Positions 53,145-62,118 are shown, counted from the first letter of the stretch. The stretch is 64,000 bases of DNA from Desulfobacca acetoxidans DSM 11109 (GCF_000195295.1 NC_015388.1:930001-994000), one strand, 5' to 3'. Translations and numbers: made by a program. Notes: generated by a model not told the origin, from the sequence alone.

Positions 53145-53535
53145 CCACTTTCCCTCCGGAATATGACCGCATCAGGGCATTGGAAATAGCCAGCATAAGC
53201 TCATCCACACCAAACGATTTCACGTGATAGTAGAAAATTCCCTTGCGTCGAATCCGACTTTCCTGTTCCGGGTTATTCTCATCGGCCGTAACGATCACGG
53301 GAAGTCTGCGATAGAGTCCTTTAATGATGGAAATGGCATCATAACCCAGGCTCTCGGGTAAAGAGACGTCCATCACCAGCACATTGACCTTTTCGGTCTG
53401 CAGGGTCATGAGGACATCTTTGATGTTATCCACCTTAAGGCATTGGTGGCCGTTTTCGATCAACCAGGGATGCAAACAATCCGAGAGTTCACAGCCGTGT
53501 TCGGCGATCAAAAGGGTTCCACACTGTTCCATCAT
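53122..53535 (-). CDS. CheY-like response regulator heading the second Hdr-MetF array
   Basis: A 137-residue receiver-like domain with phospho-Asp in VLVMDVSLPES, Thr in VIVTADENN and Lys in YHVKSFGVDEL. The first acidic pair is weakened (LIAEHGCEL instead of xxDD), so phosphorylation may be altered. There is no output domain. It is the first gene after the sigma-54 promoter at 53731 and overlaps metF copy 3. Confidence 0.82.
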   Translation of the reverse strand: MMEQCGTLLIAEHGCELSDCLHPWLIENGHQCLKVDNIKDVLMTLQTEKVNVLVMDVSLPESLGYDAISIIKGLYRRLPVIVTADENNPEQESRIRRKGIFYYHVKSFGVDELMLAISNALMRSYSGGKVDAFTRKT

Positions 53536-53601
53536 TACCTTCTCTTGGGAGTAAAGGAGGATTGGTCAGAAAATAAGGTTTCCGGTTCCCGGCTGTGAGT
53601 C

Positions 53602-53692
53602 AAAAATTAACTTCTGCACAGCCTGGAAGCCTGTAACACCGGCAGATGATTTTCATGGTTTGCGGGTGACTTACAGGCCATGAAAATTAGTT
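53602..53692 (+). repeat. Dispersed repeat, copy B
   Basis: It matches copy A (22793-22880) along its length, sharing CTTCTGCACAG-like, CCGGCAGATGATTTTCATGG and CATGAAAATTA blocks, including the internal inverted repeat. It lies in the leader of the RR-MetF-HdrA operon between the sigma-54 promoter and the first gene, so it will be transcribed. Confidence 0.8.
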
Positions 53693-53730
53693 GCGTTCGA
53701 ATCCCCCATATGTATGACACCTATCTCTTT

Positions 53731-53746
53731 AGCAAGGCATGTACCG
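53731..53746 (-). promoter_or_regulatory. Candidate sigma-54 promoter for the RR-MetF-HdrA operon
   Basis: On the minus strand CGGTACATGCCTTGCT has GG and GC 10 bases apart and the -12 box TTGCT. It resembles the promoter at 35907 (GGTACNNGCCTTTGCT type). The first base is C rather than T and the -24 box is weaker. It lies about 200 bases upstream of the gene at 53535. The rest of 53536-53989 has no gene; it contains the repeat copy B and a CCTAGGCCTAG palindrome near 53960. Confidence 0.5.
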
Positions 53747-53989
53747 GAACCGCAGAGAAGTGAAAATCAACCTTGCCGGGCGGATTTCAACAAGCGCCGG
53801 GGGCAGGAAATGACCTGACAGGCGAGGCAAAGTTACCGAGGGAAAAGAGGGAGGATCGATAAGGCTATGATTATCTTGACATTTTTAGATTATGAGTAAG
53901 AAAGTCCCGATTGCTACCAGCTTACACGTTTTCAAAAAAGAGGCACCATTTTCCTTTTTCCTAGGCCTAGTACCTCTTGTCTGACGGCA

Positions 53990-55450
53990 TTATCTGATTC
54001 CGGCACCGATGGGACAGTCGGCCGGCCGGGGGAGGCCTTGGGCTTCCGCCTGGAGTACCTTGAGTAGACACTGGTAATACGGCGAGGCCCGCAGGAGTTT
54101 GGGCCCGATGGCGGTCAATTTTTCCACCTGTTCCTTGGTCAATTTGAAGGAAGTGGGCAAATCCAGGTAATAGCGCGGGTCTTCTCCGGGAAGCAAGGAT
54201 GCGGCTTCGAAATTGATCTCCACTACGTATGGATCGATGTCGGCTTTGAATGGTTCCGGTCTGGGCGCTTTGGGGCAGTGCTCCGCCAGCAGGCGACGGC
54301 ACTCTTCCAGATCTACTTGAGTCTGCACCCGTTCGGACAGGGTTGAACGGGTGCGATCGGTGCTCTCAAAGCTGAAATTATCCATGGCAATCGTGGCGGT
54401 TTTTTCCGCCACCGTAAGGATCCCCGGGGGGATGCTCTTCCGGCTTATCCGGTCTTCGCTCTCGGTGCGGGCGTTGACGACGATCAGCACTAATTCTTTG
54501 ATCAGACCCTGATTGATCCTTTTTCGGATGAAACCATGATCGTAGGCCTCAAGAATCGCCCTTACGCCGATATTATCGGACAGCCCGCCATCCATCAGGT
54601 GGATATACTCATTATGTTTATCTAAATAAACGTTCAGGTTCTTGGCGGCGGCATAGCGGCGGCTGAACATATCCTCAGGCGCCAGAGCCCCCTTATACCA
54701 CCACGGGGGTTCATATCCTTCTGCCGTCGGATAGTTCTTCAGGCTGATAGGACTTAACAGGAATGGAAAGGCGGAAGAAGCCGCCACGGCACGGGATACC
54801 TGATAATCATCCAGACGTGAGCCGAGGGCGTCAAAGTAATCCTGGGTATGGTCAAAACGCCGACCCGGCCCCAAGTTGGTGGCATTGATGATGATAAAGG
54901 GGCGGCCGTTTTCTTCCAGCCGGGAAAAAGCGGCTCCCTCAAAGAGATCACGATCATATAATTCGACTGCCAGATCAATTCTACTGAACCAGGGGGAGGC
55001 AATCCGCAGCAGATTGAAGGGATTCAGGAGCCTGGCCGTCAGCGCTCCCTGGATATTGCGCTCCAGGAACTTTGGGCGGAACTGATCAAACAGTTTCTCC
55101 CGAAACAGGCCGTAGTAGGCCGAAGTAAAAGAACCTCCGGAAACCGAAGAAATACAGTCCACCTCATCCAAAAGACTCTTTTCTGCACCATTGACCCGGA
55201 TGCGGGTCTGCTGCAGTTCTTCCAGAATACCATAGGCCAACGCCGCGGCACGCGTCCCGCCACCGGAAAACGTCAGACAGATGAAGAGAGAATCTGTATT
55301 CCTGGGACCCGGCTGGAGGTTGTCGAAACGGTAGCCCGCCTGTTTATCAAAGCTGAAACTCTGCTGGTTAAGCGGATAATGAGCGCAGCCGGTGTACCAG
55401 ATAAGAACCAGCAGGAGGCCGACCAGACGTTGTATGAGCTTCGCCGCCAT
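53990..55450 (-). CDS. Patatin-like phospholipase lipoprotein
   Basis: A 486-residue predicted lipoprotein (signal VGLLLVLIWYTGC, Cys at about 22). The patatin domain has the oxyanion loop FSGGGTRAAALAYG, nucleophile motif SSVSGGS (GxSxG-like, Ser in VSGGS) and catalytic Asp in MDGGLSDN. It is likely to hydrolyse acyl lipids in the cell envelope. The start overlaps the stop of the 72-residue gene upstream (TAATG), so the two are translationally coupled. Confidence 0.88.
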   Translation of the reverse strand: MAAKLIQRLVGLLLVLIWYTGCAHYPLNQQSFSFDKQAGYRFDNLQPGPRNTDSLFICLTFSGGGTRAAALAYGILEELQQTRIRVNGAEKSLLDEVDCISSVSGGSFTSAYYGLFREKLFDQFRPKFLERNIQGALTARLLNPFNLLRIASPWFSRIDLAVELYDRDLFEGAAFSRLEENGRPFIIINATNLGPGRRFDHTQDYFDALGSRLDDYQVSRAVAASSAFPFLLSPISLKNYPTAEGYEPPWWYKGALAPEDMFSRRYAAAKNLNVYLDKHNEYIHLMDGGLSDNIGVRAILEAYDHGFIRKRINQGLIKELVLIVVNARTESEDRISRKSIPPGILTVAEKTATIAMDNFSFESTDRTRSTLSERVQTQVDLEECRRLLAEHCPKAPRPEPFKADIDPYVVEINFEAASLLPGEDPRYYLDLPTSFKLTKEQVEKLTAIGPKLLRASPYYQCLLKVLQAEAQGLPRPADCPIGAGIR

Positions 55451-55668
55451 TAGATAACCTCAAACTCGATCCTCAGGGGTCTTGAGGCTGCGGTATGGCG
55501 AAGATCAATCTGGTGTTTCTCCGGCTTGAAATCGGGCGGCGGTCCCAAAGTAACTTCATAGCTGCCCCCCTCCAGCTCGAGTTTCACGTTGGTCTCGCCC
55601 ATGGGTTCGCCATTGAGCAACACCGGCCTTTGCTGTGGAAACTTTACCACCAGGTATTCATATGACAT
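55450..55668 (-). CDS. Small beta-rich protein (PEGA-like)
   Basis: A 72-residue protein with GGGAGGC before the ATG. The sequence (KFPQQRPVLLNGEPMGETNVKLELEGGSYEVTLGPPPDFKP) has the feel of a PEGA-type surface beta domain, but no signal peptide. It is coupled to the patatin-like gene and probably works with it. The function is unknown. Confidence 0.65.
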   Translation of the reverse strand: MSYEYLVVKFPQQRPVLLNGEPMGETNVKLELEGGSYEVTLGPPPDFKPEKHQIDLRHTAASRPLRIEFEVI

Positions 55669-56013
55669 GATCGGCGCCTCCCGGCTTCTTCGGACAACTC
55701 CCAGGATCGATTACACTGTTTCCGGTTTTCGATAAAAAATTGCAGCATTAGATTGTTACGGTCACAGTTGCAGGTCGGACCGCAATTGGTATAACTCATT
55801 GGATTACAGGGCAAACCGGATCTGATATGAATTACTCGTCCCGAGAAAACTTTACACCCGATTTTATTTGCGATCATAGTGCAATATCTTAAAAAATAGC
55901 AAGATAATTTTAAAGGGGTAAGGAGTTTTATTTCACAATGTGGTGATCAGCAGGACTCGCGGCTGGTTTGCTGGTCTGGTAGGAGTTTTAGGGATATCTA
56001 GGGGGATGGAAAA
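55669..56013. other. Intergenic stretch without a supported gene
   Basis: One 77-codon Cys-rich minus-strand frame (55644-55877) lies here, but it has no ribosome site and overlaps the next gene by 25 bases. GGAGTTTTA occurs twice, at 55921-55929 and 55982-55990. I see nothing else. Confidence 0.35.
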
Positions 56014-56613
56014 TTAGTCCCAGGCATGCCGGATGGCTGGCCAGACCTGCGATGTCTCGGAACGGGCGGCGATGATCACGGCCTGCAACTGTAAGACAGC
56101 TTCATTAAAATCATCGTTGATGATGAGATAATCATACCAGGTGATCTGCTTCACTTCTTGCCGGACGCGTGCCAGACGCTGGCGAAGCTCGGTTTCGGGA
56201 AGACTGCCCCGTTGACGCAGCCTTCGCTCTAGTTCGGTCAGTGACGGGGGGAGGATAAAAATATACTTTCCCTGGGGGAAATGGTTCTTGAGCGCCTTAG
56301 CTCCATGAATTTCCACGTCGAAAAGCAGATCCTGTCCGCCTTTGAGGGCCTCTTCGATCCAGGGGCGAGAGGTGCCGTAGTAATTGCCGAACTGTTTGAC
56401 ATATTCGATAAGGAGGCCGTCCTGGATTAATTGTTGAAATTCATCTAACTTAACAAAGAAATAATCTTCGCCATGTACTTCCCCCGACCGGGGTTTGCGG
56501 GTGGTATAGGAAACGGAAAACCCTAATTTAGCATCGCTTTCTTGCAAGGCCCGCACTAAAGAGGTCTTGCCGGAACCGGAGGCACCGGAGACAACGAAGA
56601 TCTGACCGGCCAT
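56014..56613 (-). CDS. gmk: Guanylate kinase
   Basis: A 199-residue enzyme converting GMP to GDP. P-loop GASGSGKTSLV (8-18), GMP-binding SVSYTTRKPRSGEVHGEDYFFV and YGTSRPWIEEAL, and lid RLRQRGSLPETELRQRLA are all present. The start directly follows the remA stop. The order yicC-remA-gmk is common across bacteria. Confidence 0.96.
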   Translation of the reverse strand: MAGQIFVVSGASGSGKTSLVRALQESDAKLGFSVSYTTRKPRSGEVHGEDYFFVKLDEFQQLIQDGLLIEYVKQFGNYYGTSRPWIEEALKGGQDLLFDVEIHGAKALKNHFPQGKYIFILPPSLTELERRLRQRGSLPETELRQRLARVRQEVKQITWYDYLIINDDFNEAVLQLQAVIIAARSETSQVWPAIRHAWD

Positions 56614-56895
56614 CTACAACTCCTTGTTGCCTCGGGAGGAAGTGTTTTCCCCAAAAAATCGCTGGGCCAGGGTCTCGGGCTGCACTGCCGAAAGAATGAC
56701 GTGATTGCTGTCGGTAATGACAATGGCCCGCGTCTTCCGGCCATGAGTGGCATCAATGAGACGCTGCTCATTTTTGGCCTCCTCCCGTAAACGTTTCATA
56801 GGAGCCGAGTTTGGGGTGACAATGGCCACGATGCGGGTGACGACCACGGTATTGCCAAAGCCGATATTAATGAGAGACGAATCTTTTTGAACCAT
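56614..56895 (-). CDS. remA: RemA/DUF370 family regulatory protein
   Basis: A 93-residue protein matching the DUF370/RemA family ([50 protein letters not shown]). In Bacillus RemA is a DNA-binding activator of matrix genes; in other phyla the role is less clear. It lies between yicC and gmk as usual. Confidence 0.92.
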   Translation of the reverse strand: MVQKDSSLINIGFGNTVVVTRIVAIVTPNSAPMKRLREEAKNEQRLIDATHGRKTRAIVITDSNHVILSAVQPETLAQRFFGENTSSRGNKEL

Positions 56896-56914
56896 TGCCG
56901 CTGAACTCCCGCAA

Positions 56915-57131
56915 GAACATGTATGGAAACAGTGCTCTTAAAGACGGCGGGCGCGGCCCGCCCTATGAGTAAATTGCCGATAAAATATCGAGAATGGGAT
57001 AGGGCGGTCCATGGCCGCCGCTGCTGTTTAATATGGTCGATGAGAAGAAATTTGTATGAAAACAGTGGGCGGTGAGCCGCAAAAACATTATTGTGAGCAG
57101 TTGCCACGCTGCTGTTTTCATATTTTGTTGT
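56915..57131 (-). repeat. Repeat-filled spacer between yicC and remA
   Basis: At 57055-57131 lies an inverted copy of the element at 11076-11319, sharing CTCACAATAATGTTTTTGCG on the minus strand. Its ends TATGAAAACAG (57055-57065) and CTGTTTTCATA (57112-57122) are perfect 11-base inverted repeats. TATGGAAACAG at 56922-56932 is a further remnant. A GC palindrome GGCGGGC-GC-GGCCCGCC (56945-56961) lies between. The stretch interrupts an otherwise compact operon and contains no gene. Confidence 0.75.
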
Positions 57132-57224
57132 GATCCCCAGACCATGCCATTTTATATGAATAGCACAGAAGGCCAGAGATTAGCACTAACGCCCACCACC
57201 TCAGTGATGGTTTGAATGAGCATT

Positions 57225-58109
57225 TTATTCCAGATTTTGTACCTGTTCCCGTAGGCGCTCCGATTCGCTCTTGATTTCGATTACTGCCCTGGAGATGAGC
57301 GCCTCACCTGCTTTGGAGCCTATGGTGTTAATCTCTCGATTCATCTCTTGCAACAGAAAATCCAGTTTACGCCCTATCGAAGCCTCTGCCTCAAGGGTGA
57401 GCTGAAACTGTTGGATATGACAGAGAAGGCGGGCAAGCTCCTCGGCGATATCGGACCGGTCGGCCAGCAGAGCCACTTCCTGAGCCAGTCGCTGAGGGTC
57501 TACCGAGTTGCCTTCGGGCAGGAGTTGGGCCAGTCTGGCTGTCAGCCGATCCCGATAGAGTTGAGGGATCATGGCTGCCCGCTGGCTGATAACTTCCACC
57601 TGCTGCTCGATGCTGGTCAATCGCTGGATCAGCTCTCTTTTGAGATACTCCCCTTCCTGGCGGCGCATGGTGTTCACGATGTCCAAGGCCTGCTGGGTGG
57701 CGCAGGCCAACACCGACCAGAGGGCCTCATAGTCAGCCGGGGTCCGCTCCTGGAGCGAGACTACTTCTGGAAAACTTAGGAGCTGCTCCCAACTCCAGGG
57801 TTGGGGAAGAGAAAGTGTGTTTTGAATTTCGGCCAGCACCGAGGCCGCCTCCTGCAGAAGAGTACGATCCAAAACCAGGGTACGGGGACTCTGGCCGAGA
57901 TATTCCAGGGAGACGCTGAGCTCCAGCCGTCCGCGGGTAATGTTTTCCGAAACCAGCTTCCGCAGCCGGTCTTCGAGTGGGTTGAGAGAACGCGGCAGCC
58001 GCAGGTGCAGGTCTAAAAACCTATGATTGAGGGTACGTAGCTCTGCGACAATCCTGGCCCCAGCACCCTCTGCCTCTCCCCGCCCAAAGGCTGTCATACT
58101 TTTAATCAT
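57225..58109 (-). CDS. yicC: YicC family endoribonuclease-like protein
   Basis: A 294-residue protein. The ATG at 58109 (MIKSMTAFGRGE) is the conserved family start; the frame opens earlier without support. Signatures are the N-terminal SMTAFGR, LRTLNHRFLDLHLRLP, and the C-terminal GRKLDFLLQEMNREINTIGSKA and IEIKSESERLREQVQNLE. YicC of E. coli is an endoribonuclease active on small RNAs. It follows the DUF4416 gene by 13 bases. Confidence 0.95.
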   Translation of the reverse strand: MIKSMTAFGRGEAEGAGARIVAELRTLNHRFLDLHLRLPRSLNPLEDRLRKLVSENITRGRLELSVSLEYLGQSPRTLVLDRTLLQEAASVLAEIQNTLSLPQPWSWEQLLSFPEVVSLQERTPADYEALWSVLACATQQALDIVNTMRRQEGEYLKRELIQRLTSIEQQVEVISQRAAMIPQLYRDRLTARLAQLLPEGNSVDPQRLAQEVALLADRSDIAEELARLLCHIQQFQLTLEAEASIGRKLDFLLQEMNREINTIGSKAGEALISRAVIEIKSESERLREQVQNLE

Positions 58110-58122
58110 AGTTCGAAGACTC

Positions 58123-58695
58123 TCATGGGAGGTTTTCGGGAGCTTTCTCTTCCACCTCCACCTTTCTGGCCAATTGACGCAGTTGCCAGAGGTACTTCTG
58201 CCGGGCCTGAGTGAAAAACCCTCGCAGCGGTTCGCTGGCATAATCCGGATAGGTCCAGGGCAGCGCCCGCCAGGAGCCTTTTTGGTAGATCAGGGTTACC
58301 TCACCATAAAAGCCCTGCCCCAAATAAAGGCGATGGGTATAGTTTTTTCCAGTAGCCAGGACCAATCGCTCCCGGCTCAGGTAGCCTGGGTCCAGGTTCA
58401 CTAATCTACGGCCGCTCAGAGAGAACCGGCGTTCCAGGTCATTAGTGCAGGCCTTCCAGTGGCAGAGATCTGAGGGATCTGCCAGATGCAGGAAGACTGC
58501 CAAACGGCGCTGCAGATTGAGACCCATCTCAGGGGCATAATATCCGGTCTGATGAAAATGCAGCCAGGCGCTGACCATATCTGGGGGCCCTAAAAAAGCA
58601 GCCAGATCACGGAAGACTGCAGTCTCCAGAGCCGGTTGCGAAAAAATCAGACTGACCAGAGGCTTGACCGGCAGCGGCCGACTTGGAAGACTCAT
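58123..58695 (-). CDS. DUF4416 family protein
   Basis: A 190-residue protein of the DUF4416 family found next to yicC in deltaproteobacteria and relatives. Typical segments are FHQTGYYAPEMG, GRRLVNLDPGYLSRERLVLATGKNYTHRLYLGQGFYGEVTLIYQKG and LPWTYPDYAS. The function is unknown; no signal peptide or membrane segment is seen. Confidence 0.88.
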   Translation of the reverse strand: MSLPSRPLPVKPLVSLIFSQPALETAVFRDLAAFLGPPDMVSAWLHFHQTGYYAPEMGLNLQRRLAVFLHLADPSDLCHWKACTNDLERRFSLSGRRLVNLDPGYLSRERLVLATGKNYTHRLYLGQGFYGEVTLIYQKGSWRALPWTYPDYASEPLRGFFTQARQKYLWQLRQLARKVEVEEKAPENLP

Positions 58696-59191
58696 GGATC
58701 TTTAATAAGCAGGTATCAAGCTTTCGGCAATCAGATTGGAGTAGAAGCGTTTAGATTGAATAAACATTCCACTACGAGAATGCTAACGCTCTTTCGTAAA
58801 CTGATGTATTTTGATTAGTAATTCGATTATTAAAAATTATCGTAATATTTCAGCCATCTGAGAGAATACGGCAAGGTAGGGTGGGCGGTGCCCACCTAAC
58901 ATTTAGAAACCTCGATTTCTTGATATTTGCCATTACCTGTGAGTCACCGGCGCACCTTGAAAATCATTTTCCGGTAGCACAGGCTTTCTAGCCGGTGCAA
59001 AACTTATTTTCGGAGAATCCCGGTAGGCGGGATGCGCTCCGCTTTCTCGCTTTACAACACTGCAACACCGGCAGGCTCACCCGTAGGGACGGGTCTTCTA
59101 TTCGCCCCAAACAACTGAAATGCTACAAGTTAGCTAAATTGCAATTATATCATAAAAGGAGTTTCCATTGTAAGAAAACGATTGGTTCAAG
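58696..59191. repeat. Repeat-containing intergenic stretch with dispersed repeat copy C
   Basis: There is no gene in this 496-base stretch. It holds a hairpin AGGGTGGGC-GGT-GCCCACCT (58879-58895 region), the inverted third copy of the dispersed repeat (58931-59005, related to 22793 and 53602 but lacking the CATGAAAAT arm), and a GTAGGGACGGG...TTCGCCCC sequence (59082-59108) related to the palindrome at 61994. Confidence 0.65.
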
Positions 59192-60151
59192 TCAATACCA
59201 TTTTATCGCCGTTGAAACCAAGGTTAAGCAAAGGACGGCGAGGGCGCCGGTGATGTAGAGCAGGCGTATGGCCTTGAGAATGTCTTCCCGATCAGGTTCC
59301 CGGCAGGCTTCTCCTAACCAAGGCTTATCCACCAGTCTGCCGTGATAAACGTTCGGGCCGCCCAAGCGAAGACCCAGCGCTCCGCTCATCGCAGCCTCGG
59401 GCCAACCAGCGTTGGGGCTGGCGTGGAGACGGCCATCGCGCCGAAAAATTTTCCAGGTCTGACGCCAATCCAGGCCGGCCAGCCGGGCTGCTACAGTGAT
59501 AAAACCACCGCTGAGGCGGGCGGGCAGCCAGTTAAAGATATCATCCAACCGGGCTCCGGCCCAGCCGTATTCACGATACCGCACGTTTTTATATCCCACC
59601 ATGGAATCCAGGGTGCTGACAGCCTTGAAGATCCACACCAGGACCGGGCCGCCCAAAGTGGTATAGAATAGAGGTGAGAGGACGCCGTCAACGGTGTTTT
59701 CCGCGATGGTTTCCACCGTAGCGCGAATAACTCCAGCTTCAGAAAGTTGCCCCGTCTCCCGGCCGACGATCTTGGCCAAAGCCTCTCTTGCCCCAGGCAG
59801 ATCGCCTTGACATAAAGGCCGGTGCACTGCCCGGGCATGGTTGACCAAGTCCTGGAGGGATAGAGCCCCGTAAATCAGCCAGACCTCAACTGCCAACCTG
59901 ATGCTGGGAGGCTGGGAAGAGACGAGCTGAAGCGCAATAATCGTTCCTCCGGCGGCCGCGCCGACTACACAGATAGCCAGAACAACGCCCGCCAACCGCG
60001 GATTGGCGAAGGTCCGCCGCAGTGGATCTTCCAAGTGAACAATGAGTCGGCCCAGCCAGCGCACCGGATGCGGCCAGGAGGGAGGGTCGCCCAAGGCCAG
60101 ATCCAGGAGATAAGCCAAAATCAGCTTACATCCCACGCGCCATGACCTCAC
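59192..60151 (-). CDS. cbiB: Adenosylcobinamide-phosphate synthase (CbiB)
   Basis: A 319-residue integral membrane enzyme that attaches aminopropanol phosphate to adenosylcobyric acid. Motifs are LLDLALGDPPSWPHPVRWLGRLI, IVGRETGQLSEAGVIRATVETIAENTVDGVLSPLFY, TLDSMVGYKN, DDIFNWLPARL and SPNAGWPEAAMSGAL. It overlaps the decarboxylase gene by 26 bases. Cobamides are needed for the corrinoid methyltransfer of the Wood-Ljungdahl pathway. Confidence 0.95.
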   Translation of the reverse strand: MRSWRVGCKLILAYLLDLALGDPPSWPHPVRWLGRLIVHLEDPLRRTFANPRLAGVVLAICVVGAAAGGTIIALQLVSSQPPSIRLAVEVWLIYGALSLQDLVNHARAVHRPLCQGDLPGAREALAKIVGRETGQLSEAGVIRATVETIAENTVDGVLSPLFYTTLGGPVLVWIFKAVSTLDSMVGYKNVRYREYGWAGARLDDIFNWLPARLSGGFITVAARLAGLDWRQTWKIFRRDGRLHASPNAGWPEAAMSGALGLRLGGPNVYHGRLVDKPWLGEACREPDREDILKAIRLLYITGALAVLCLTLVSTAIKWY

Positions 60152-61220
60152 GCAAGGCCGCAGCCATGGCCAGATTATCCTCCTGCCGCCGCACTGCCAG
60201 GCGCAGGCAGTGGTCGTCCAACCCTCGATAATTGGAACAATCCCGTAAGAGGAAACCTCTCTGCCCCATTAGTTCCACCACCTTTGGAGCGTTGGGCAGC
60301 TCCGGACTCAGATGACAGAAGATAAAATTTGCCGTGGGCGGTAGTGGGTTGAGTCCGGGAATGTCAGCCAGCAACTCGTATAACTGCTGCCGGGTCTGGG
60401 TCATAAAGGTTCGGGACCGGACAATAAATTCTTTATCCTGGAGGCTGGCGACTCCGGCAACCTGGGCCAGCATATTGATATTCCAAGGGGGTAGCAAGGA
60501 CGCCAGCCGGTTGATGAGGTCGGGGCTACCGACCAGATAGCCGAGACGCAAACCCGGCAGGGAAAAAAATTTGGTCAGGGAACCCAGCACGAGGATTCGG
60601 GGATCTTTGATTGCCTGGGGAATCAGCGTAATCTCCTCCGCCCGGTCGACGAAATCAATGAAGGCTTCGTCCATTATCAACAGGGCTGAGGATGGCAGGA
60701 CCTCCAGAAGGTCGTTCAGGGCGTCTCTTGAAAGGAGAGCGCCGGTAGGATTGTTGGGATTGCACAGGAAGATCAGGCCGCCCTCAGCCACCGCAATTTT
60801 TAACCGGTCTAGATCCCAGGAATAATCCGGAGGAGTCTGATACAGGTAGGTGCATTGAGTAGATGTCAGGCGGACGGCATAATCGTATTCACTAAACCCT
60901 GGGGCTGGCAATGCAGCTCGCTTAAAGCTGGCGAGGCGCGGCAGGAGATAAATCAATTCGACGGAGCCGTTGCCCAGGATTAGGTTGGCAGGCGAAATAT
61001 TAAGATGTTCGGCCAGGGCCTGGCAAAGTTCACGGGCGTAAGGGTCCGGGTAATGCACGATATCCGGCAGATGTTCAGTCAAGGCCCGCCAGACCGAGGG
61101 AGGAGGTCCGAGGGGGTTCATGTTAGCGCTAAAATCAATAAGTTGCTGATGACCGAAACGGATTCGGGCCAGGTTCAAATCACCGCCATGCCAGGGGCGT
61201 TCAGATTCGCTAGAGTTCAT
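60126..61220 (-). CDS. cobD: L-threonine-O-3-phosphate decarboxylase (CobD/CobC-type aminotransferase fold)
   Basis: A 364-residue PLP enzyme that makes aminopropanol phosphate for cobamide synthesis. It starts HGGDLNLARIRFG, with FSANMNPLGPP, FLCNPNNPTG, the MDEAFIDFVDR Asp region and the PLP lysine in GSLTKFFSLPGLRLGYLVG. It resembles HisC, but the HGGD N-terminus and the adjacent cbiB decide the call. Confidence 0.92.
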   Translation of the reverse strand: MNSSESERPWHGGDLNLARIRFGHQQLIDFSANMNPLGPPPSVWRALTEHLPDIVHYPDPYARELCQALAEHLNISPANLILGNGSVELIYLLPRLASFKRAALPAPGFSEYDYAVRLTSTQCTYLYQTPPDYSWDLDRLKIAVAEGGLIFLCNPNNPTGALLSRDALNDLLEVLPSSALLIMDEAFIDFVDRAEEITLIPQAIKDPRILVLGSLTKFFSLPGLRLGYLVGSPDLINRLASLLPPWNINMLAQVAGVASLQDKEFIVRSRTFMTQTRQQLYELLADIPGLNPLPPTANFIFCHLSPELPNAPKVVELMGQRGFLLRDCSNYRGLDDHCLRLAVRRQEDNLAMAAALREVMARGM

Positions 61221-61264
61221 GCCTCATAATTTCTGCTATGGGGGTGGGCCTGTCAATAATTTTT

Positions 61265-61945
61265 TCAAATCTTATCCCAGATGACCAGTAGCCGAGATTC
61301 CTGCCCCAGGGGCAGGACGTAGCGCTGTTGTCTGGGTTCCCGGCAGTTATACTGAGACGTTAGGGCCATTGCCTCGTGCCACTGTTCCTCGTCCAGTTGA
61401 GGACCTTTGAGGGATAGCAGCCGCCCCCCGGATTGTGTCAGGGGAGCAGCCAAGGCCAGAAAGCGGGGCAGGGAAAATGCAGCCCGAGTGATTACCCCGT
61501 GAAACTGCGGCCCCCATTGGCGGGCCAGGCTGGGGGTTAGATAGACCTGCCGCACCTCCACGTTCGCTAGATTCAAGTGAATTGTTAGATACCGGAGGAA
61601 AGTGCTTTTCTTACCGGTGGGCTCCAGCAGTGTCAGGTGAAGGTGAGGTAGGGCCAGTTTGAGTGCCAGTCCGGGAAAACCGGCACCGGTACCGATATCA
61701 GCCAGACTGGTTAGATCGCGCACCCAGGGCCAGACAGCCAGGGAATCCAAAAAATGCTTCACCACCACGTCTGAGGCGGTTTTCAGTCCGGTCAGATTCA
61801 CCCGGGCGTTCCAGCGCAGCAGTTCATCGCAGTAAACGAGAAATTGTCGGATGGTCTCCGGCGATGTCGATAGACCCAGGGCTTCCAGGCCAACGATCAG
61901 GAGATCTTGAGGAGCAGCAGTAGTATAACCGGTTTTCCGGTTCAA
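61265..61945 (-). CDS. rsmG: 16S rRNA (guanine-527-N7)-methyltransferase RsmG
   Basis: A 226-residue SAM-dependent methyltransferase. Motifs are WNARVNLTGLKTASDVVVKHFLDSL, DIGTGAGFPGLALKLALPHLHLTLLEPTGKKSTFLRYL and VITRAAFSLPRFLALAAPL. It lies near mnmE and jag as in many bacteria. Confidence 0.94.
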   Translation of the reverse strand: MNRKTGYTTAAPQDLLIVGLEALGLSTSPETIRQFLVYCDELLRWNARVNLTGLKTASDVVVKHFLDSLAVWPWVRDLTSLADIGTGAGFPGLALKLALPHLHLTLLEPTGKKSTFLRYLTIHLNLANVEVRQVYLTPSLARQWGPQFHGVITRAAFSLPRFLALAAPLTQSGGRLLSLKGPQLDEEQWHEAMALTSQYNCREPRQQRYVLPLGQESRLLVIWDKI

Positions 61946-61993
61946 GGATGCATGCCGTAATCAAAGGTGAGGGGCAAGAGGGCTTCCTTACAT

Positions 61994-62018
61994 AGGGACG
62001 AACACGAGATTCGCCCCT
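61994..62018. repeat. Palindromic dispersed repeat between mnmE and rsmG
   Basis: AGGGACGAA and TTCGCCCCT are imperfect inverted arms around a 7-base spacer. It resembles the common 'GGGGCGAA...TTCGCCCC' repeat of environmental genomes and may act as a transcript-end hairpin. A related sequence lies at 59082-59108. Confidence 0.5.
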
Positions 62019-62118
62019 CCATAACAGTATCTCTTTACATTAAAATGGCTTGCCAGTGGCATAGGGTTCCAGTCCGTGCCGCATCTATATTTGGGCAACC
62101 GGAAACTGAAAACCGCGG

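Noticed and set aside
55644-55877. 77-codon Cys-rich minus-strand frame
   Set aside because: No ribosome site, it overlaps the PEGA-like gene by 25 bases, and its composition looks random; kept only as a note.
61221-61264. Cobalamin riboswitch before the cobamide genes
   Set aside because: The gap upstream of cobD is only 44 bases and contains no B12-box-like sequence.
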